In this document: one piece after another, positions 25,352 through 34,418 of the stretch
Layout of the letters: each line of letters opens with the position of its first letter
Numbering within the stretch: position 1 is the stretch's first letter
Assembly: GCA_028277515.1 (NCBI GenBank)
Contig: JANQGC010000089.1
Location: 1-42,107 of the forward strand
DNA from: Anaerolineae bacterium
GTDB lineage: Bacteria; Chloroflexota; Anaerolineae; Promineifilales; Promineifilaceae
Direction of reading: 5' to 3'
DNA length: 42,107 nt
The notes under the pieces: model-generated
What the model saw: only the letters and a program-made list of their open reading frames with translations
What the model was told of the DNA's origin: nothing
Databases searched by the model: none
Position numbers and translations under genes: made by a program

Positions 25352-26371
25352 TCATGAATCATTTTCTGCAACTGATTCACGACTTGTGATATTTAAGGTG
25401 CTGGTTAGGACGGTTAAGTCAGGCTCTATTTTTTGCAACCATTGTAGAAAATGATGAATGGCTAAATGGAGACCAGTGGTTGGGCGCGGAAATCCTGCTG
25501 GATGAATGCTAATAACAATATCATCTTCTTTCCGAGAACGAACTGAGAGGCTTACCCTTTGGTGAAATGGTTCTTCGCTAACATAAATATCGACCAGTAG
25601 CATATCTTCGTCGATTGCTTGGAAAACATCCAGATATTTGATATTAATGTGGTTCACTTTTACTTGATAGGGGCTAAAACGACGGCCGATTTCCTCTACG
25701 GATACGGGTCTCGTTATGACAACATGAGGCATTTCACCTACCTCCGGAATGGCAAAAGGATTAGATGCGGCCTGAGAATTGCGTTGAAATTTAAAATAAC
25801 GGCAAATTCGACCTTCTGCCAGGGCAATTTTCTCATACTTCGTCTTTAACCTTGACACGCCTTCAGTTAGATAAGGCACTGCAAGCCGGTTATTAAAATA
25901 GGGAGATTTTGATAAGCACGCTTCAATCACAGCCGCATAATCACCATGATCGGTTGCAACATCCAGTAATCCGCCATCCTGCAACCGTGTAGCCAATAAG
26001 TGCAGGAATTTATCTTTGATCAATCGGCGATTATGGTGAGCAGCTTTCGGCCAGGGATCAGGAAAGTTTATAATCACCTCTTGAATAGATTGAACCGGGA
26101 ATAGCAGCCAGACTGCGCTTAGAGAATCGCCTTGCAGAATTCGCAAATTCGTTATGCCGGCTGCCATCTTTTTTTTCTGACCTCGTCTTAAAGACGGAAG
26201 AGAAATTTCAATGCCAATGACGTTATCTTCTTTCCGGCGGATCGCCCAATTAACGAGATAATGGCCGGTGCCAAAGCCTATTTCCAATAACAGAGGCGCT
26301 TCTCTACCAAATATCTCCTCCCAATCCGTAGGCCATTCCATTCGAGAATAATGCAGCATCGCGTTTGACAT
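25352..26371 (-). CDS. trmB: tRNA (guanine-N7-)-methyltransferase with C-terminal extension
   Basis: TrmB methylates G46 in the variable loop of tRNAs using S-adenosylmethionine. LLLEIGFGTGHYLV is the SAM-binding loop, GIEISLPSLRRG the ribose-binding acidic strand, and NFPDPWPKAAHHNRRL the family signature. The methyltransferase fills about residues 20-210. Roughly 120 more residues follow, containing VVITRPVSVEEIGRRFSPYQV, which E. coli-type TrmB lacks; long C-terminal forms are known from some thermophilic and deep-branching bacteria. ATG 26371 is chosen over the TTG one codon upstream. TATAAT lies only 7 nt before it, so the mRNA may be leaderless. Confidence 0.92.
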   Translation of the reverse strand: MSNAMLHYSRMEWPTDWEEIFGREAPLLLEIGFGTGHYLVNWAIRRKEDNVIGIEISLPSLRRGQKKKMAAGITNLRILQGDSLSAVWLLFPVQSIQEVIINFPDPWPKAAHHNRRLIKDKFLHLLATRLQDGGLLDVATDHGDYAAVIEACLSKSPYFNNRLAVPYLTEGVSRLKTKYEKIALAEGRICRYFKFQRNSQAASNPFAIPEVGEMPHVVITRPVSVEEIGRRFSPYQVKVNHINIKYLDVFQAIDEDMLLVDIYVSEEPFHQRVSLSVRSRKEDDIVISIHPAGFPRPTTGLHLAIHHFLQWLQKIEPDLTVLTSTLNITSRESVAENDS

Positions 26372-26378
26372 CAAACTG

Positions 26379-26384
26379 ATTATA
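26379..26384 (-). promoter_or_regulatory. -10 box of a probable leaderless trmB promoter
   Basis: TATAAT on the minus strand ends 7 nt before the trmB ATG, which puts the expected transcript start at the start codon. No Shine-Dalgarno sequence is visible. No strong -35 was found at 16-18 nt. Confidence 0.45.
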
Positions 26385-26420
26385 TTGTTTCAAGTAGAGA
26401 TAGCCCAAGATTAACCTGAC

Positions 26421-26448
26421 TTGTCATTTGCGATTGCCCCATTAATAG
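26421..26448 (+). promoter_or_regulatory. Candidate arginase promoter
   Basis: TTGTCA (26421-26426) is followed after 16 nt by TAATAG (26443-26448), a weak -10. The TTG here is in frame with arginase but more plausibly belongs to this -35 box, since a good ribosome site precedes the later TTG at 26475. Confidence 0.3.
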
Positions 26449-26474
26449 GTGAAAATATTAAAAAAGGAAACCAT

Positions 26475-27368
26475 TTGAAAAAAGAAACAATTCGCATCAT
26501 CGGTGTCCCGATGGATTTAGGCCAAAACAGGCGCGGTGTGGATATGGGACCAAGTGCACTTCGATATGCCGGGCTACAATCACGCCTGGAGCGCCTGGGA
26601 CATCAAGTACATGATGAAGGGAACCTATCTGTTCCCAACCCGGAAGAACATGTTGCCGAAGGGAGCGGCCGCCGTCTGAAAACGGTAACAGATGTGTGCA
26701 ACAGGATCTATACGATAGCCAATCAATGGATCAAAGATGGCGATTTTTCAATTTTTCTAGGGGGCGACCACAGTATGAGCGTGGGCACAATCGCTGTGGC
26801 CGCCAATACCGGATCGGTTGGAGTCATCTGGGTTGACGCTCATGGCGATTTTAACACCCACAAGACTTCACCAAGTGGCAATATTCATGGCATGCCTGTG
26901 GCCGCGTTGGTCGGTTTGGGGCAAGAAGATTTGATCAATGTTGGTTATCCTGGTCCGAAACTGCACCCAACTCAAATCGTTCAGGTTGGAATTCGCGATT
27001 TAGATGAAGAAGAAAGGATTAAACTCTCCAATAGCGGAATCAGTGTGTTCACCATGCGCCATTTGGACGAGCTTGGAACGGCATCAATCGCCCGGCAGGC
27101 CCTGGACCGCTTGCGCCATCTTGATCGAATCCACATCAGTCTGGACATGGACAGTCTCGATCCGGATGAAGCTCCAGGAGTCGGAACACCGGTACCTGGA
27201 GGATTAACTTATCGAGAAGCCCATTTACTCATGGAGATATTGGGCGACAGCTCACGCGTTCGCTCGTTAGATATCGTCGAAATCAATCCGATTTTAGATG
27301 ATATGAATAAGACGGCCGAGCTAGCGGTTGGGCTAGCCGCTTCCCTACTCGGCCAACGAATCCTTTAA
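26475..27368 (+). CDS. rocF: Arginase
   Basis: Arginase hydrolyses arginine to ornithine and urea with a binuclear manganese site. Metal-binding motifs are [16 protein letters not shown] and DMDSLDP, followed by [12 protein letters not shown], the arginase signature. [10 protein letters not shown] and [13 protein letters not shown] mark arginase rather than agmatinase. TTG 26475 is taken as the start because AAAGGAAA lies about 6 nt upstream and it gives a normal 297 residues; an in-frame TTG at 26421 would add 18 unrelated residues. With rocD 22 kb away it forms the arginase route to glutamate semialdehyde. It is divergent from trmB. Confidence 0.95.
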   Translation: MKKETIRIIGVPMDLGQNRRGVDMGPSALRYAGLQSRLERLGHQVHDEGNLSVPNPEEHVAEGSGRRLKTVTDVCNRIYTIANQWIKDGDFSIFLGGDHSMSVGTIAVAANTGSVGVIWVDAHGDFNTHKTSPSGNIHGMPVAALVGLGQEDLINVGYPGPKLHPTQIVQVGIRDLDEEERIKLSNSGISVFTMRHLDELGTASIARQALDRLRHLDRIHISLDMDSLDPDEAPGVGTPVPGGLTYREAHLLMEILGDSSRVRSLDIVEINPILDDMNKTAELAVGLAASLLGQRIL

Positions 27369-27393
27369 AGTAGATTTTGCTCCCGTATTTAGA

Positions 27394-28020
27394 TTATTGC
27401 TGTTCGTTGAGAACGATAAACTCAGAAGCCACCCATCCGGTAACGCCATTCTCTGTCTGAACTTGCTGCCAAACAAGATCGTCAACAGTCTGTACACCAT
27501 TCAACACAATGACAATTGTCCCATCTAGCAGCCACTCTAATTGTTCTGTTTCGACCCCTGGGGCAGCACGCAACCAAACCCCCACTCCGCTGCTAACTGT
27601 GGCAGTTTGTGGTGCCGGGGTGTTTGTTTCAGTTGGTAATGGTACGTTCGTTGCAGTAGGTAATGGGACAGTTGGAGATGGCTCTAAAGTATTTGTTGCT
27701 GGTAGCTCCGTAGGTTCCACTGTAACCTCTGAAGTTGGTTGCGGCGTTTCAACAAATGGAGTTTCAATAGGCTGGGCTGGGGCTGAACGAAGGTTTGGAA
27801 TGATAACAATTGTCAAAACAAATATTAGCGCAATTATCAAGGCGAACGCAGCCCGTATAAGATTAACTCGTGAGGACTTTAACGCTTCCTGGCGTCCAAC
27901 ATTATAAGCCTGGTAGGATGCTTCAGAGCGAGCATTAAATGCACGCCATATGAAAAAAAACATGGCCAGGATAGCTAATCCAGCCAGGATTGGCAGGACA
28001 ATATTGAAAATGACTGCCAC
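27394..28020 (-). CDS. Membrane protein with Thr/Pro-rich linker and C-terminal SH3b domain
   Basis: The 208-residue chain has two hydrophobic segments (about residues 5-26 and 57-78) around a basic stretch. A linker rich in Thr, Pro and Val (about 85-145) follows, then a bacterial SH3 domain (GVGVWLRAAPG near the start, GWVASEFIVL at the end). Such SH3b modules often bind cell-wall material and are common on exported Chloroflexota proteins. The start is GTG with AGGAG 5 nt upstream. It lies 28 nt after mazG on the same strand. No specific function can be assigned. Confidence 0.75.
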   Translation of the reverse strand: MAVIFNIVLPILAGLAILAMFFFIWRAFNARSEASYQAYNVGRQEALKSSRVNLIRAAFALIIALIFVLTIVIIPNLRSAPAQPIETPFVETPQPTSEVTVEPTELPATNTLEPSPTVPLPTATNVPLPTETNTPAPQTATVSSGVGVWLRAAPGVETEQLEWLLDGTIVIVLNGVQTVDDLVWQQVQTENGVTGWVASEFIVLNEQQ

Positions 28021-28048
28021 GACAACTCCTTATTTGCAGTTTATTGCT

Positions 28049-29512
28049 TTATACTTTAGCATCGGTGCCGCCTTTAGCAAGCTTTTCTTTGGCCTTAGCC
28101 CATAACCACTCTAATTCTTCCAGACTTTGGTCAGATAAATTAATTTTGTTTAAGTTGGCTATATCTTCAACAATTTTAAAGCGCCTTGAAAATCGTAAGT
28201 TTGCCTCACGCAGGGAACTTTCGGCATCAACATCAAGCCATCTTGCTAAATTTACCGTGGCGAACAACAAATCGCCAATTTCAGCGGTGACACCCTCTGG
28301 CGTGCTCGCATCCTTAATCTCCTCAATTTCTTCTTGAATTTTTTCAAAAACCCCTTCGATATCCGGCCAATCAAAACCAATACTGCCAACGCGTCGTTGA
28401 ATCTTCTGCGACCTTGTCAATGCGGGAAGTGAAATTGAAAGCCCGTCCAGAATTGATTGTGAATTTTCGGTTTTTTCTGCTTTCTTAATTAATTCCCAAT
28501 TCTCAAGAACTTCCGCTGAATTGTTGACATCTACATCACCCCAAACATGCGGATGTCGCCGCTTCAATTTTGCGTCGATTCCTGCGAGCACGTCGCTTAA
28601 TGTGAAATCTCCGGTTTCATAAGCCATTTGTGCCTGCATGACCAGATGGTAAAGTAAGTCTCCCAGCTCCTCTTCAAGGTTTTCTTTGTCCTCTGCATCA
28701 AGAGCTTCCAGCACCTCATATGCCTCCTCTAAGAACCCGTCTCTCATCGATTGAGGTGTCTGTTCCTGATCCCAGGGACACCCAGCGGGGCTTCTCAATA
28801 CAGCTACAGTATTGGCAAGGTCGGACAATGAAGATGGTTGGTTTAGGGGTGGTACAAATAATGTAGTCAAGTGATTAATGTGTTTGCTGCGATCAATGGC
28901 ATATAGAGGTAATGATTCGATGGTTTCATTTGAATTGCCAGCATTATGAACCAGCGTAACCAAGTGTTCCTCAGGAAAAACTGACGCTAAAACCAATTTC
29001 ACATCACTTGTCACTAACTGGTTGTACACTTGACCGATTAGTAGTGCTGTATTCGGTCTACACGGGGGATATAACCTGCCGGCAACAGCTAAAGCATCAT
29101 AAACTTGCAGACCATCCAGGGCGTCAGCACCTACAGCAGTTAATACAGGTTCAACGAAACTCAATCCGGGAATAATCTGGCACGCGATACCTTCTTTATC
29201 GGCAAGTTTTACTAATGAAGTAACCGTAGATTCCCCAATATTAGGGTGGCCGGGTACAGCATAAACCAGGGACTCGCTTTTTCCTATACGAAGCAGATCT
29301 TGAATAATCTGCGAATAAACATCTGCAAAGTTATTGGCCGTCTCATAAAGATGATCAAAACCACGTATCTTAATTCCTGTCGGCAAATCGGCAACTGTAG
29401 GATGCTGTTCCGTTCGTACATATAGCAACTCAGTAGATGATAAAACTTCCCATGCTTGCCGGGTGATTAACTCCCCATTTCCAGGTCCAAGGCCAACAAT
29501 TGTTATACTCAT
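28049..29512 (-). CDS. mazG: MazG nucleotide pyrophosphohydrolase fused to tetrapyrrole-methylase-like domain (YabN type)
   Basis: Residues about 1-220 form a SAM-dependent tetrapyrrole methylase-like domain (ITIVGLGPGNGELIT, YAVPGHPNIGEST). After it come MazG modules: CPWDQEQTPQSMRDGFLEE with EEAYEVLEAL and EEELGDLLYHLV metal-binding glutamates and aspartate, and a second, more divergent copy near EIGDLLFATVNLARWL. MazG hydrolyses nucleoside triphosphates to monophosphates and cleans the nucleotide pool. The fused layout at 487 residues matches Bacillus YabN. It follows the ribosomal operon terminator. Confidence 0.93.
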   Translation of the reverse strand: MSITIVGLGPGNGELITRQAWEVLSSTELLYVRTEQHPTVADLPTGIKIRGFDHLYETANNFADVYSQIIQDLLRIGKSESLVYAVPGHPNIGESTVTSLVKLADKEGIACQIIPGLSFVEPVLTAVGADALDGLQVYDALAVAGRLYPPCRPNTALLIGQVYNQLVTSDVKLVLASVFPEEHLVTLVHNAGNSNETIESLPLYAIDRSKHINHLTTLFVPPLNQPSSLSDLANTVAVLRSPAGCPWDQEQTPQSMRDGFLEEAYEVLEALDAEDKENLEEELGDLLYHLVMQAQMAYETGDFTLSDVLAGIDAKLKRRHPHVWGDVDVNNSAEVLENWELIKKAEKTENSQSILDGLSISLPALTRSQKIQRRVGSIGFDWPDIEGVFEKIQEEIEEIKDASTPEGVTAEIGDLLFATVNLARWLDVDAESSLREANLRFSRRFKIVEDIANLNKINLSDQSLEELEWLWAKAKEKLAKGGTDAKV

Positions 29513-29534
29513 GCAGCTATCCTGACTCCGTAAA

Positions 29535-29560
29535 CCAAAAAGGCGAGCAAAGACTCGCCT
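29535..29560 (-). terminator. Intrinsic terminator at the end of the ribosomal protein operon
   Basis: On the minus strand AGGCGAG and CTCGCCT pair around a six-base loop and are followed by TTTT. It sits 35 nt after rpsI and just before mazG, marking the 3' end of the S10-spc-alpha-L13-S9 transcript. Confidence 0.82.
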
Positions 29561-29594
29561 CTTTATATATTCTAACCAAAAGGTTCTTTAGGGA

Positions 29595-30005
29595 TTAACG
29601 CTTGGTATAGGTAGGAGCCTTTCTAGCTCGCTTTAATCCAGGCTTCTTTCGTTCCTTAACCCTTGCGTCCCTGGTCAAATGGCCTTCCGCTCGCAGTGAG
29701 CCGCGCAATTCTTCATCATACTTGATCAAAGCGCGGGCCAACCCAAGGCGAACAGCACCGGTTTGCCCGGTGATTCCCCCGCCGTTTACCAGGACGGAAA
29801 CATCCACTTTGCTCAATAGTTCCGTATCCGTCAGGGGACCGGTAAGAATGCTATAATCTCCATACCGGGGAAAATATTCTTTAACATCACGATCGTTGAC
29901 GGTAAAAGCACCAGTTGCTTCAGCATCAGGATAAATGCGCACTCTTGCTGATGCCCTCTTCCGGCGGCCGATTCCTTCGTAATACCTTCTCTTATCTTCT
30001 GACAT
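29595..30005 (-). CDS. rpsI: Ribosomal protein S9
   Basis: A 136-residue small-subunit protein whose C-terminal tail reaches the P-site tRNA. GIGRRKRASARVRIYP opens the conserved core, GGGITGQTGAVRLGLARAL is the family signature, and the tail ends in the invariant YTKR. It follows rplM by 13 nt and is the last gene of the superoperon. GAGG lies before the ATG. Confidence 0.98.
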   Translation of the reverse strand: MSEDKRRYYEGIGRRKRASARVRIYPDAEATGAFTVNDRDVKEYFPRYGDYSILTGPLTDTELLSKVDVSVLVNGGGITGQTGAVRLGLARALIKYDEELRGSLRAEGHLTRDARVKERKKPGLKRARKAPTYTKR

Positions 30006-30018
30006 TGATTCGCCTCTC

Positions 30019-30447
30019 TTAAATATCCAATGCTACTGGCTGTTGCGCCGCATGCGGATGTTCGGATCCGGTATAAACCTTCAATTTCTTGAGCATCTTA
30101 CGCCCCAATTTATTTTTAGGCAGCATCCCTTTAACCGCTAATTCCACGGGACGAGTAGGGTATCTCTCCAATTGCTCACGCAGAGTAATTGAATTGATTC
30201 CACCCGGGTATCCCGAATGCCGATAATAGGTCTTTTGCTCCATCCGCTGCCCAGTTACAGTAATTTTACCGGCATTTAGCACGATAACATAATCACCACA
30301 ATCCACCGATGGACTATAAATTGGTTTATGTTTGCCACGCAAAACAGTAGCAATTTTACTGGCCAATCGGCCTAACGTTTGTCCTTCCGCATCAACCACA
30401 TACCAGTTCCGTTCAATTTCGGCCGGTTTTGTTACATAGGTTTTCAT
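30019..30447 (-). CDS. rplM: Ribosomal protein L13
   Basis: A 142-residue large-subunit assembly protein. [19 protein letters not shown], a [16 protein letters not shown] block and [14 protein letters not shown] are diagnostic. AGGAGAAG lies 5-6 nt before the ATG. The rplM-rpsI pair is joined here to the alpha operon through truA, a common Gram-positive and Chloroflexota arrangement. Confidence 0.98.
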   Translation of the reverse strand: MKTYVTKPAEIERNWYVVDAEGQTLGRLASKIATVLRGKHKPIYSPSVDCGDYVIVLNAGKITVTGQRMEQKTYYRHSGYPGGINSITLREQLERYPTRPVELAVKGMLPKNKLGRKMLKKLKVYTGSEHPHAAQQPVALDI

Positions 30448-30486
30448 GCTATCTTCTCCTGCAGAATCAAAAAACTTTGCCCTACA

Positions 30487-31227
30487 TTATTCATCATACT
30501 CAATTGCAGCTAAAAACAATCCTTGTGATGGCGCTGCCGGGGCAGACCTGTTGCGGTCGCATGCCTGAAAAGCGGCTTCAAAATCATCCAATTGCCAATT
30601 TTGCAAACCTACTGCCACCAGGCTACCAACCAGGCTGCGCACCATTCGATAAAGAAAGGCGTTCGCTGATATTTCAAACAGCAATAATCCCTTCTTCGGC
30701 TGCCATTGCGCCGTAAAAAGTTCCCGCACAGAATTGTTGCCCTGGGGCGGAATCCCAAATGTCGCGAAATCATGAACACCAATTAATTGCGATGCTGCTT
30801 TATTCATCACTTCAATTTTTAATGGCTTCCGCACGTGCCAGCTATATCTTCGCTGTACAGGGCTGCGTTCCAATCTATTAAGCACATAATAGCGATATAC
30901 ACGTCGCTTAGCATCGTACCGTGGATGAAATCTATCATCTACCTCTTTGAGGTTCAAAATGACGATATCATCCGGCAATTTTGCATTTAGTGCTCTTTTT
31001 AACGCTCTGGTAGGATGCCTCCAATCAAAAGTAAAACTTATTACCTGGCCAGTGGCATGAACACCTGTATCTGTTCGCCCCGCACCAGTAATCGTAACAG
31101 GCAATCCTGCCAACTGGGATAGAACATGCTCTATCTCGCCTTGAATGGTAGAGAATGTTGCTTTTTGGCGTTGAAAGCCAAAATAATTCGTGCCATCATA
31201 TTCAATCAAGGCAGCATAACGCGCCAT
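30487..31227 (-). CDS. truA: tRNA pseudouridine synthase A
   Basis: TruA converts uridines 38-40 of the tRNA anticodon arm to pseudouridine. Its 246 residues include the ALIEYDGTNYFGFQ opening and the catalytic aspartate in TGAGRTDTGVHATGQV. YRYYVLNR and FLYRMVRSLVGSLV follow. It lies between rplQ (36 nt upstream) and rplM (39 nt downstream), a frequent position in Firmicutes-like operons. Confidence 0.97.
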   Translation of the reverse strand: MARYAALIEYDGTNYFGFQRQKATFSTIQGEIEHVLSQLAGLPVTITGAGRTDTGVHATGQVISFTFDWRHPTRALKRALNAKLPDDIVILNLKEVDDRFHPRYDAKRRVYRYYVLNRLERSPVQRRYSWHVRKPLKIEVMNKAASQLIGVHDFATFGIPPQGNNSVRELFTAQWQPKKGLLLFEISANAFLYRMVRSLVGSLVAVGLQNWQLDDFEAAFQACDRNRSAPAAPSQGLFLAAIEYDE

Positions 31228-31263
31228 GCTTGTCCCAGGTTAGCTTAACAAGCGTACAAAAGG

Positions 31264-31692
31264 TTATTCATCCTCAACCAACATCAAAACTGCCATCTCG
31301 GCATTGTCTCCAGGTCGTTTACCGATTTTGACCATTCGCGTATAACCACCGGGACGGTCTGAGTAACGCGGGGCAATTTCGTCAAACAATTTTTGAACCA
31401 CGAATATCTCGTCAAAATAGCCATCTTCATCTTCAACCACGCGCGATTTCGGTAAACGCGAGGCGGCTAAACGCCGGGCATGAACTTCTGCTGCCGGGTT
31501 TTCCTGACCTTTAGCCAGGCCCCTTTTGGCCAGTGTTATCATTTTTTCTGCCGCGGGTCTAATCGTTCTTGCTTTAGCTTCCGTCGTTACTATTTGCTCC
31601 CGGCATATGAGATCGGCAACTAAATTTTTCCGTAACGATTTGCGATGAGCAGAACTACGATTAAGTCGACGGCCGTGTACTTTGTGTCGCAT
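31264..31692 (-). CDS. rplQ: Ribosomal protein L17
   Basis: A 142-residue protein near the peptide exit tunnel. It opens MRHKVHGRRLNRSSAHRK and ends with the RPGGYTRMVKIGKRPGDNAEMA signature. An acidic insert around residues 84-96 (VVEDEDGYFDEI) makes it longer than the E. coli protein core. AGGATTATA precedes the ATG. It follows rpoA by 81 nt, a gap holding only a small 6-bp hairpin. Confidence 0.97.
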   Translation of the reverse strand: MRHKVHGRRLNRSSAHRKSLRKNLVADLICREQIVTTEAKARTIRPAAEKMITLAKRGLAKGQENPAAEVHARRLAASRLPKSRVVEDEDGYFDEIFVVQKLFDEIAPRYSDRPGGYTRMVKIGKRPGDNAEMAVLMLVEDE

Positions 31693-31773
31693 TATAATCC
31701 TCGTTTGGGATAATTAACGTATGGGCATGACAGGCATATATAGCTGTCAGGCTTCACGTTCATTATAAGCCGC

Positions 31774-32736
31774 TCAAGGGGCGGCACTTTTTTCCTCATC
31801 AGGTAAAAAGCCCTTAATCCTTAGCTGGTGTTTGAGTTCTTCGAGCGACTTTTCGCCAAAATTGCGAATCGCCAGCATTGTTTCATCTCCTCGGTCCAGC
31901 ATCTCCAACATTTCTCCGACCTTGGTTATACCTGTCCGCTTTAATGAGTTGAATACCCTGACACTGAGATCTAGCTGCTCAATAGGCGTGTCATAAATTT
32001 CATTCGGAATAGGCTCTTCTTCTTCCTCTTCCTCAACCGGTTGGAAGGTCTCTTCACTAACTCCGGCCAGCGGCCGGAGATGTTGAATTAAAATCTGAGC
32101 TGATTGAGCGAGTGCCTCTTCCGGTTTTATCGTTCCATCAGTCCATACTTCCATAATAACTCGGTCGAAATCGGCCATCTGGCCCACACGCGTTTTCTCA
32201 ACTTCGTAAGAAACTCGGCGGATGGGGCTGAAGATAGCATCAACCGGAAGTTCGCCAATGGGCAGACGGCCGCGTTCTTCAGCGGGGGAATAACCGCGAC
32301 CTGTTTCCACTGTCATTTCAATTTCCAAAAAAGCATCATCGGAATCTACAGTAAAAAGATATAATTCCGGATTAACGATTTCTGCTTCTGGTGGAAGCTG
32401 AATATCAGCGGCGGTTACCGTTCCGGCACCCTGAACTTCAAGACGTAATCGGGCGACATCCATGCTGTGCAACTTTAAGCGCAGCTGCTTAATATGCAGG
32501 ATAAGCTGCATCATATCTTCACGCACATGAGGTATCGCCGAAAATTCATGAGGGGCATCAGTCACACGAATAGAAGTGACTGCGGCACCGGGCAATGATG
32601 CTAAAAACACGCGGCGTAAAGAATTACCCAGCGTGGTTCCATATCCTCTTTCAAGTGGACCGAATACGAATCGGCCGTATTCACGGGTCATGGCCGTGCT
32701 TTCAATTTTGGGTATGACCAAATTGCTAATAGCCAA
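31774..32736 (-). CDS. rpoA: RNA polymerase alpha subunit
   Basis: The alpha subunit nucleates core RNA polymerase assembly and contacts promoters and activators. The N-terminal dimerisation domain includes FGPLERGYGTTLGNSLRR, and RVGQMADFDRVIMEVWTDG lies further on. An acidic linker near residue 240 leads to the C-terminal domain (LDLSVRVFNSLKRTGI, IRNFGEKSLEEL). TTG 32736 is preferred as the start because GGAGG lies exactly 7 nt upstream; an in-frame TTG at 32742 is only 1 nt from that site. The protein is 320 residues. Confidence 0.97.
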   Translation of the reverse strand: MAISNLVIPKIESTAMTREYGRFVFGPLERGYGTTLGNSLRRVFLASLPGAAVTSIRVTDAPHEFSAIPHVREDMMQLILHIKQLRLKLHSMDVARLRLEVQGAGTVTAADIQLPPEAEIVNPELYLFTVDSDDAFLEIEMTVETGRGYSPAEERGRLPIGELPVDAIFSPIRRVSYEVEKTRVGQMADFDRVIMEVWTDGTIKPEEALAQSAQILIQHLRPLAGVSEETFQPVEEEEEEEPIPNEIYDTPIEQLDLSVRVFNSLKRTGITKVGEMLEMLDRGDETMLAIRNFGEKSLEELKHQLRIKGFLPDEEKSAAP

Positions 32737-32806
32737 CGTCAAACCTCCCTTGCAACCCTATAATCAATCAACAAATAATCCTACGAACGTTCTAATGCCG
32801 AAATGA

Positions 32807-33445
32807 TTAACGGGAGTAATACTCGACAATGAGTTGTTCATTTAAAGTTACATCAATATCTTCACGCGTGGGCACATGCAGAACATTCGCAGCAAGCGCG
32901 TCTACATCCAAAGATAGCCATCGTGGAACGCGGCGATCATCCATGTCCTGGCGTAAGATCTTGAAATATGTATTTCCTCGGCTCTCGGACCGAACGGATA
33001 CTGTATCCCCAGGAGAAACAAGCGCAGAGGGAATATTCGTCTTGCGGCCGTTCAACAGAATGTGTCCGTGTGAAACCAACTGACGCGCCTGAGAACGTGA
33101 ACTGGCAATTCCTAATCGATAAACAACATTATCCAGGCGACGTTCCAACAAGGTCAACAAATTGGTGCCTGTTAACCCAACTTGCTGCGCGGCACGGGTA
33201 AAATAGCCGCTGAATTGGCGTTCCATTACGCCATATATCCGGCGAGCTTTTTGTTTCTCACGAAGCTGTAGCAAATAATCTGATGCCCTGCCGCGCCGGA
33301 ACTGTTTATCTCGTCCATGTTGTCCAGGTGGATAAGATCGGCGCTCAAATGAGCATTTTGGGGTTAAGCAACGAGACCCCTTTAAGAATAACTTTTCACC
33401 TTCCCGGCGACAAAGCTTACATACTGGTCCTGTATATCTTGCCAA
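32807..33445 (-). CDS. rpsD: Ribosomal protein S4, zinc-ligand form
   Basis: S4 nucleates 30S assembly and in many bacteria represses its own operon. The N-terminus [15 protein letters not shown] with later C residues (GSRCLTPKC) forms a CxxC...C...C zinc-type motif. The RNA-binding S4 domain is [24 protein letters not shown] (in part). The start is TTG 33445 with GGAGG 9 nt upstream; no in-frame ATG exists nearby. The leader in front has an extended hairpin at 33463-33516, a possible autoregulatory site. The length of 212 residues is normal. Confidence 0.97.
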   Translation of the reverse strand: MARYTGPVCKLCRREGEKLFLKGSRCLTPKCSFERRSYPPGQHGRDKQFRRGRASDYLLQLREKQKARRIYGVMERQFSGYFTRAAQQVGLTGTNLLTLLERRLDNVVYRLGIASSRSQARQLVSHGHILLNGRKTNIPSALVSPGDTVSVRSESRGNTYFKILRQDMDDRRVPRWLSLDVDALAANVLHVPTREDIDVTLNEQLIVEYYSR

Positions 33446-33462
33446 CTTTACTTACCTCCATA

Positions 33463-33516
33463 ATTTGGATTGTCGAGAGGTTTACAGGCTTGGCAACCCG
33501 TCTTCCCTCTCCAAAT
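33463..33516 (-). promoter_or_regulatory. Structured leader upstream of rpsD, possible S4 autoregulatory site
   Basis: In the 86-nt gap between rpsK and rpsD three nested pairings line up: ATTTGG/CCAAAT (33463-33468 with 33511-33516), AGAGG/CCTCT (33476-33480 with 33506-33510), and ACAGGCTT with AACCCGT (33484-33491 with 33495-33501, using G-U pairs). The structure ends just before the GGAGG of rpsD. S4 represses its own synthesis in E. coli and Bacillus; that this element binds S4 is inference. Confidence 0.4.
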
Positions 33517-33531
33517 CAAATAAATAGTAAT

Positions 33532-33924
33532 TTAAACCCGTCTTCTTTTCGGCGGACGGCAGCCATTGTGGGGCACAGGCGTGATGTCATGAATCGCACT
33601 AATCTGCATCCCGGATGCGGCCACGGCACGGATAGCAGCCTCACGTCCAGGACCAGGTCCCTTCACAAAGACTTCTACCTCTTGCATCCCATGGTCCATT
33701 GCTTCGTTCGCTGCATTTTGGCCGGCCAATCGAGCGGCATAAGGTGTGCTTTTACGCGACCCCCTGAATCCCGCGCTGCCTGCGCTGGCCCAAGTCACTG
33801 TATTGCCATTGGGATCTGTGATCGTCACGATAGTGTTATTAAAGGTTGCGAAAATATGCACGACCCCTTGAGGAACCATCTTTCTAACTTTTTTGCGGGC
33901 CTGAGATTGTCTTCTACGTCCCAT
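33532..33924 (-). CDS. rpsK: Ribosomal protein S11
   Basis: A 130-residue platform protein of the 30S subunit. [32 protein letters not shown] and [13 protein letters not shown] at the C-terminus are unmistakable. GGAGAG precedes the ATG. It follows rpsM by 60 nt. Confidence 0.98.
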   Translation of the reverse strand: MGRRRQSQARKKVRKMVPQGVVHIFATFNNTIVTITDPNGNTVTWASAGSAGFRGSRKSTPYAARLAGQNAANEAMDHGMQEVEVFVKGPGPGREAAIRAVAASGMQISAIHDITPVPHNGCRPPKRRRV

Positions 33925-33984
33925 TTTCTCTCCTTATGGTATGAATCAGCCAACTATAAGGCGATAGGCAATTTGCCAATCAAT

Positions 33985-34368
33985 TTATTTACCGCCTTTT
34001 CTTCGACCTCTTCCAGCCACAGTCTTCTTCGGACCTTTGCGCGTACGCGCATTCGTTTTGGTCCGTTGTCCATGAACAGGTAAATGCCGGCGGTGGCGAA
34101 GTCCACGATAACATCCAATTTCAGTTAATCGCTTAATATTCATCGCTACCTCACGGCGCAAATCGCCCTCTACGGTATAATTGCCATCAATGATCTGACG
34201 AATTCGCATCACATCCGATTCAGCAAGATCACGAACGCGTGTATCGGGGTTCACACCCGCTTCTTCTAAAATCTCTCGGCTGCGAGAATCGCCAATGCCA
34301 TAGATATAAGTCAAACTAACTTCAACTCTTTTGTTGCGAGGGATATCAACCCCAGAAATACGAGCCAT
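33985..34368 (-). CDS. rpsM: Ribosomal protein S13
   Basis: A 127-residue head protein of the 30S subunit that contacts the P-site t[23 protein letters not shown] and the [11 protein letters not shown] helix-hairpin are present, followed by [20 protein letters not shown] and the basic tail ending [14 protein letters not shown] lies before the ATG. It follows rpmJ directly. Confidence 0.98.
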   Translation of the reverse strand: MARISGVDIPRNKRVEVSLTYIYGIGDSRSREILEEAGVNPDTRVRDLAESDVMRIRQIIDGNYTVEGDLRREVAMNIKRLTEIGCYRGLRHRRHLPVHGQRTKTNARTRKGPKKTVAGRGRRKGGK

Positions 34369-34418
34369 TTTTCCTCCAAGCCGGGTAAAAACAATGGTTA
34401 ACGCTGTAACTTACCCCA

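Noticed and set aside
27509..27907. Plus-strand open frame rich in Val and Gly opposite the SH3 membrane protein
   Set aside because: Its composition is the mirror of the Thr/Pro-rich linker on the other strand; the minus-strand gene has a start, ribosome site and domain structure.
31693..31773. Hairpin TGACAG/CTGTCA between rpoA and rplQ as a terminator
   Set aside because: The stem is only 6 bp, has no T-run and lies inside a continuous ribosomal operon.
33283..34083. Long plus-strand open frame opposite rpsD, rpsK and rpsM
   Set aside because: It is antisense to three conserved ribosomal protein genes, has no ribosome site and its translation has no recognisable domain.
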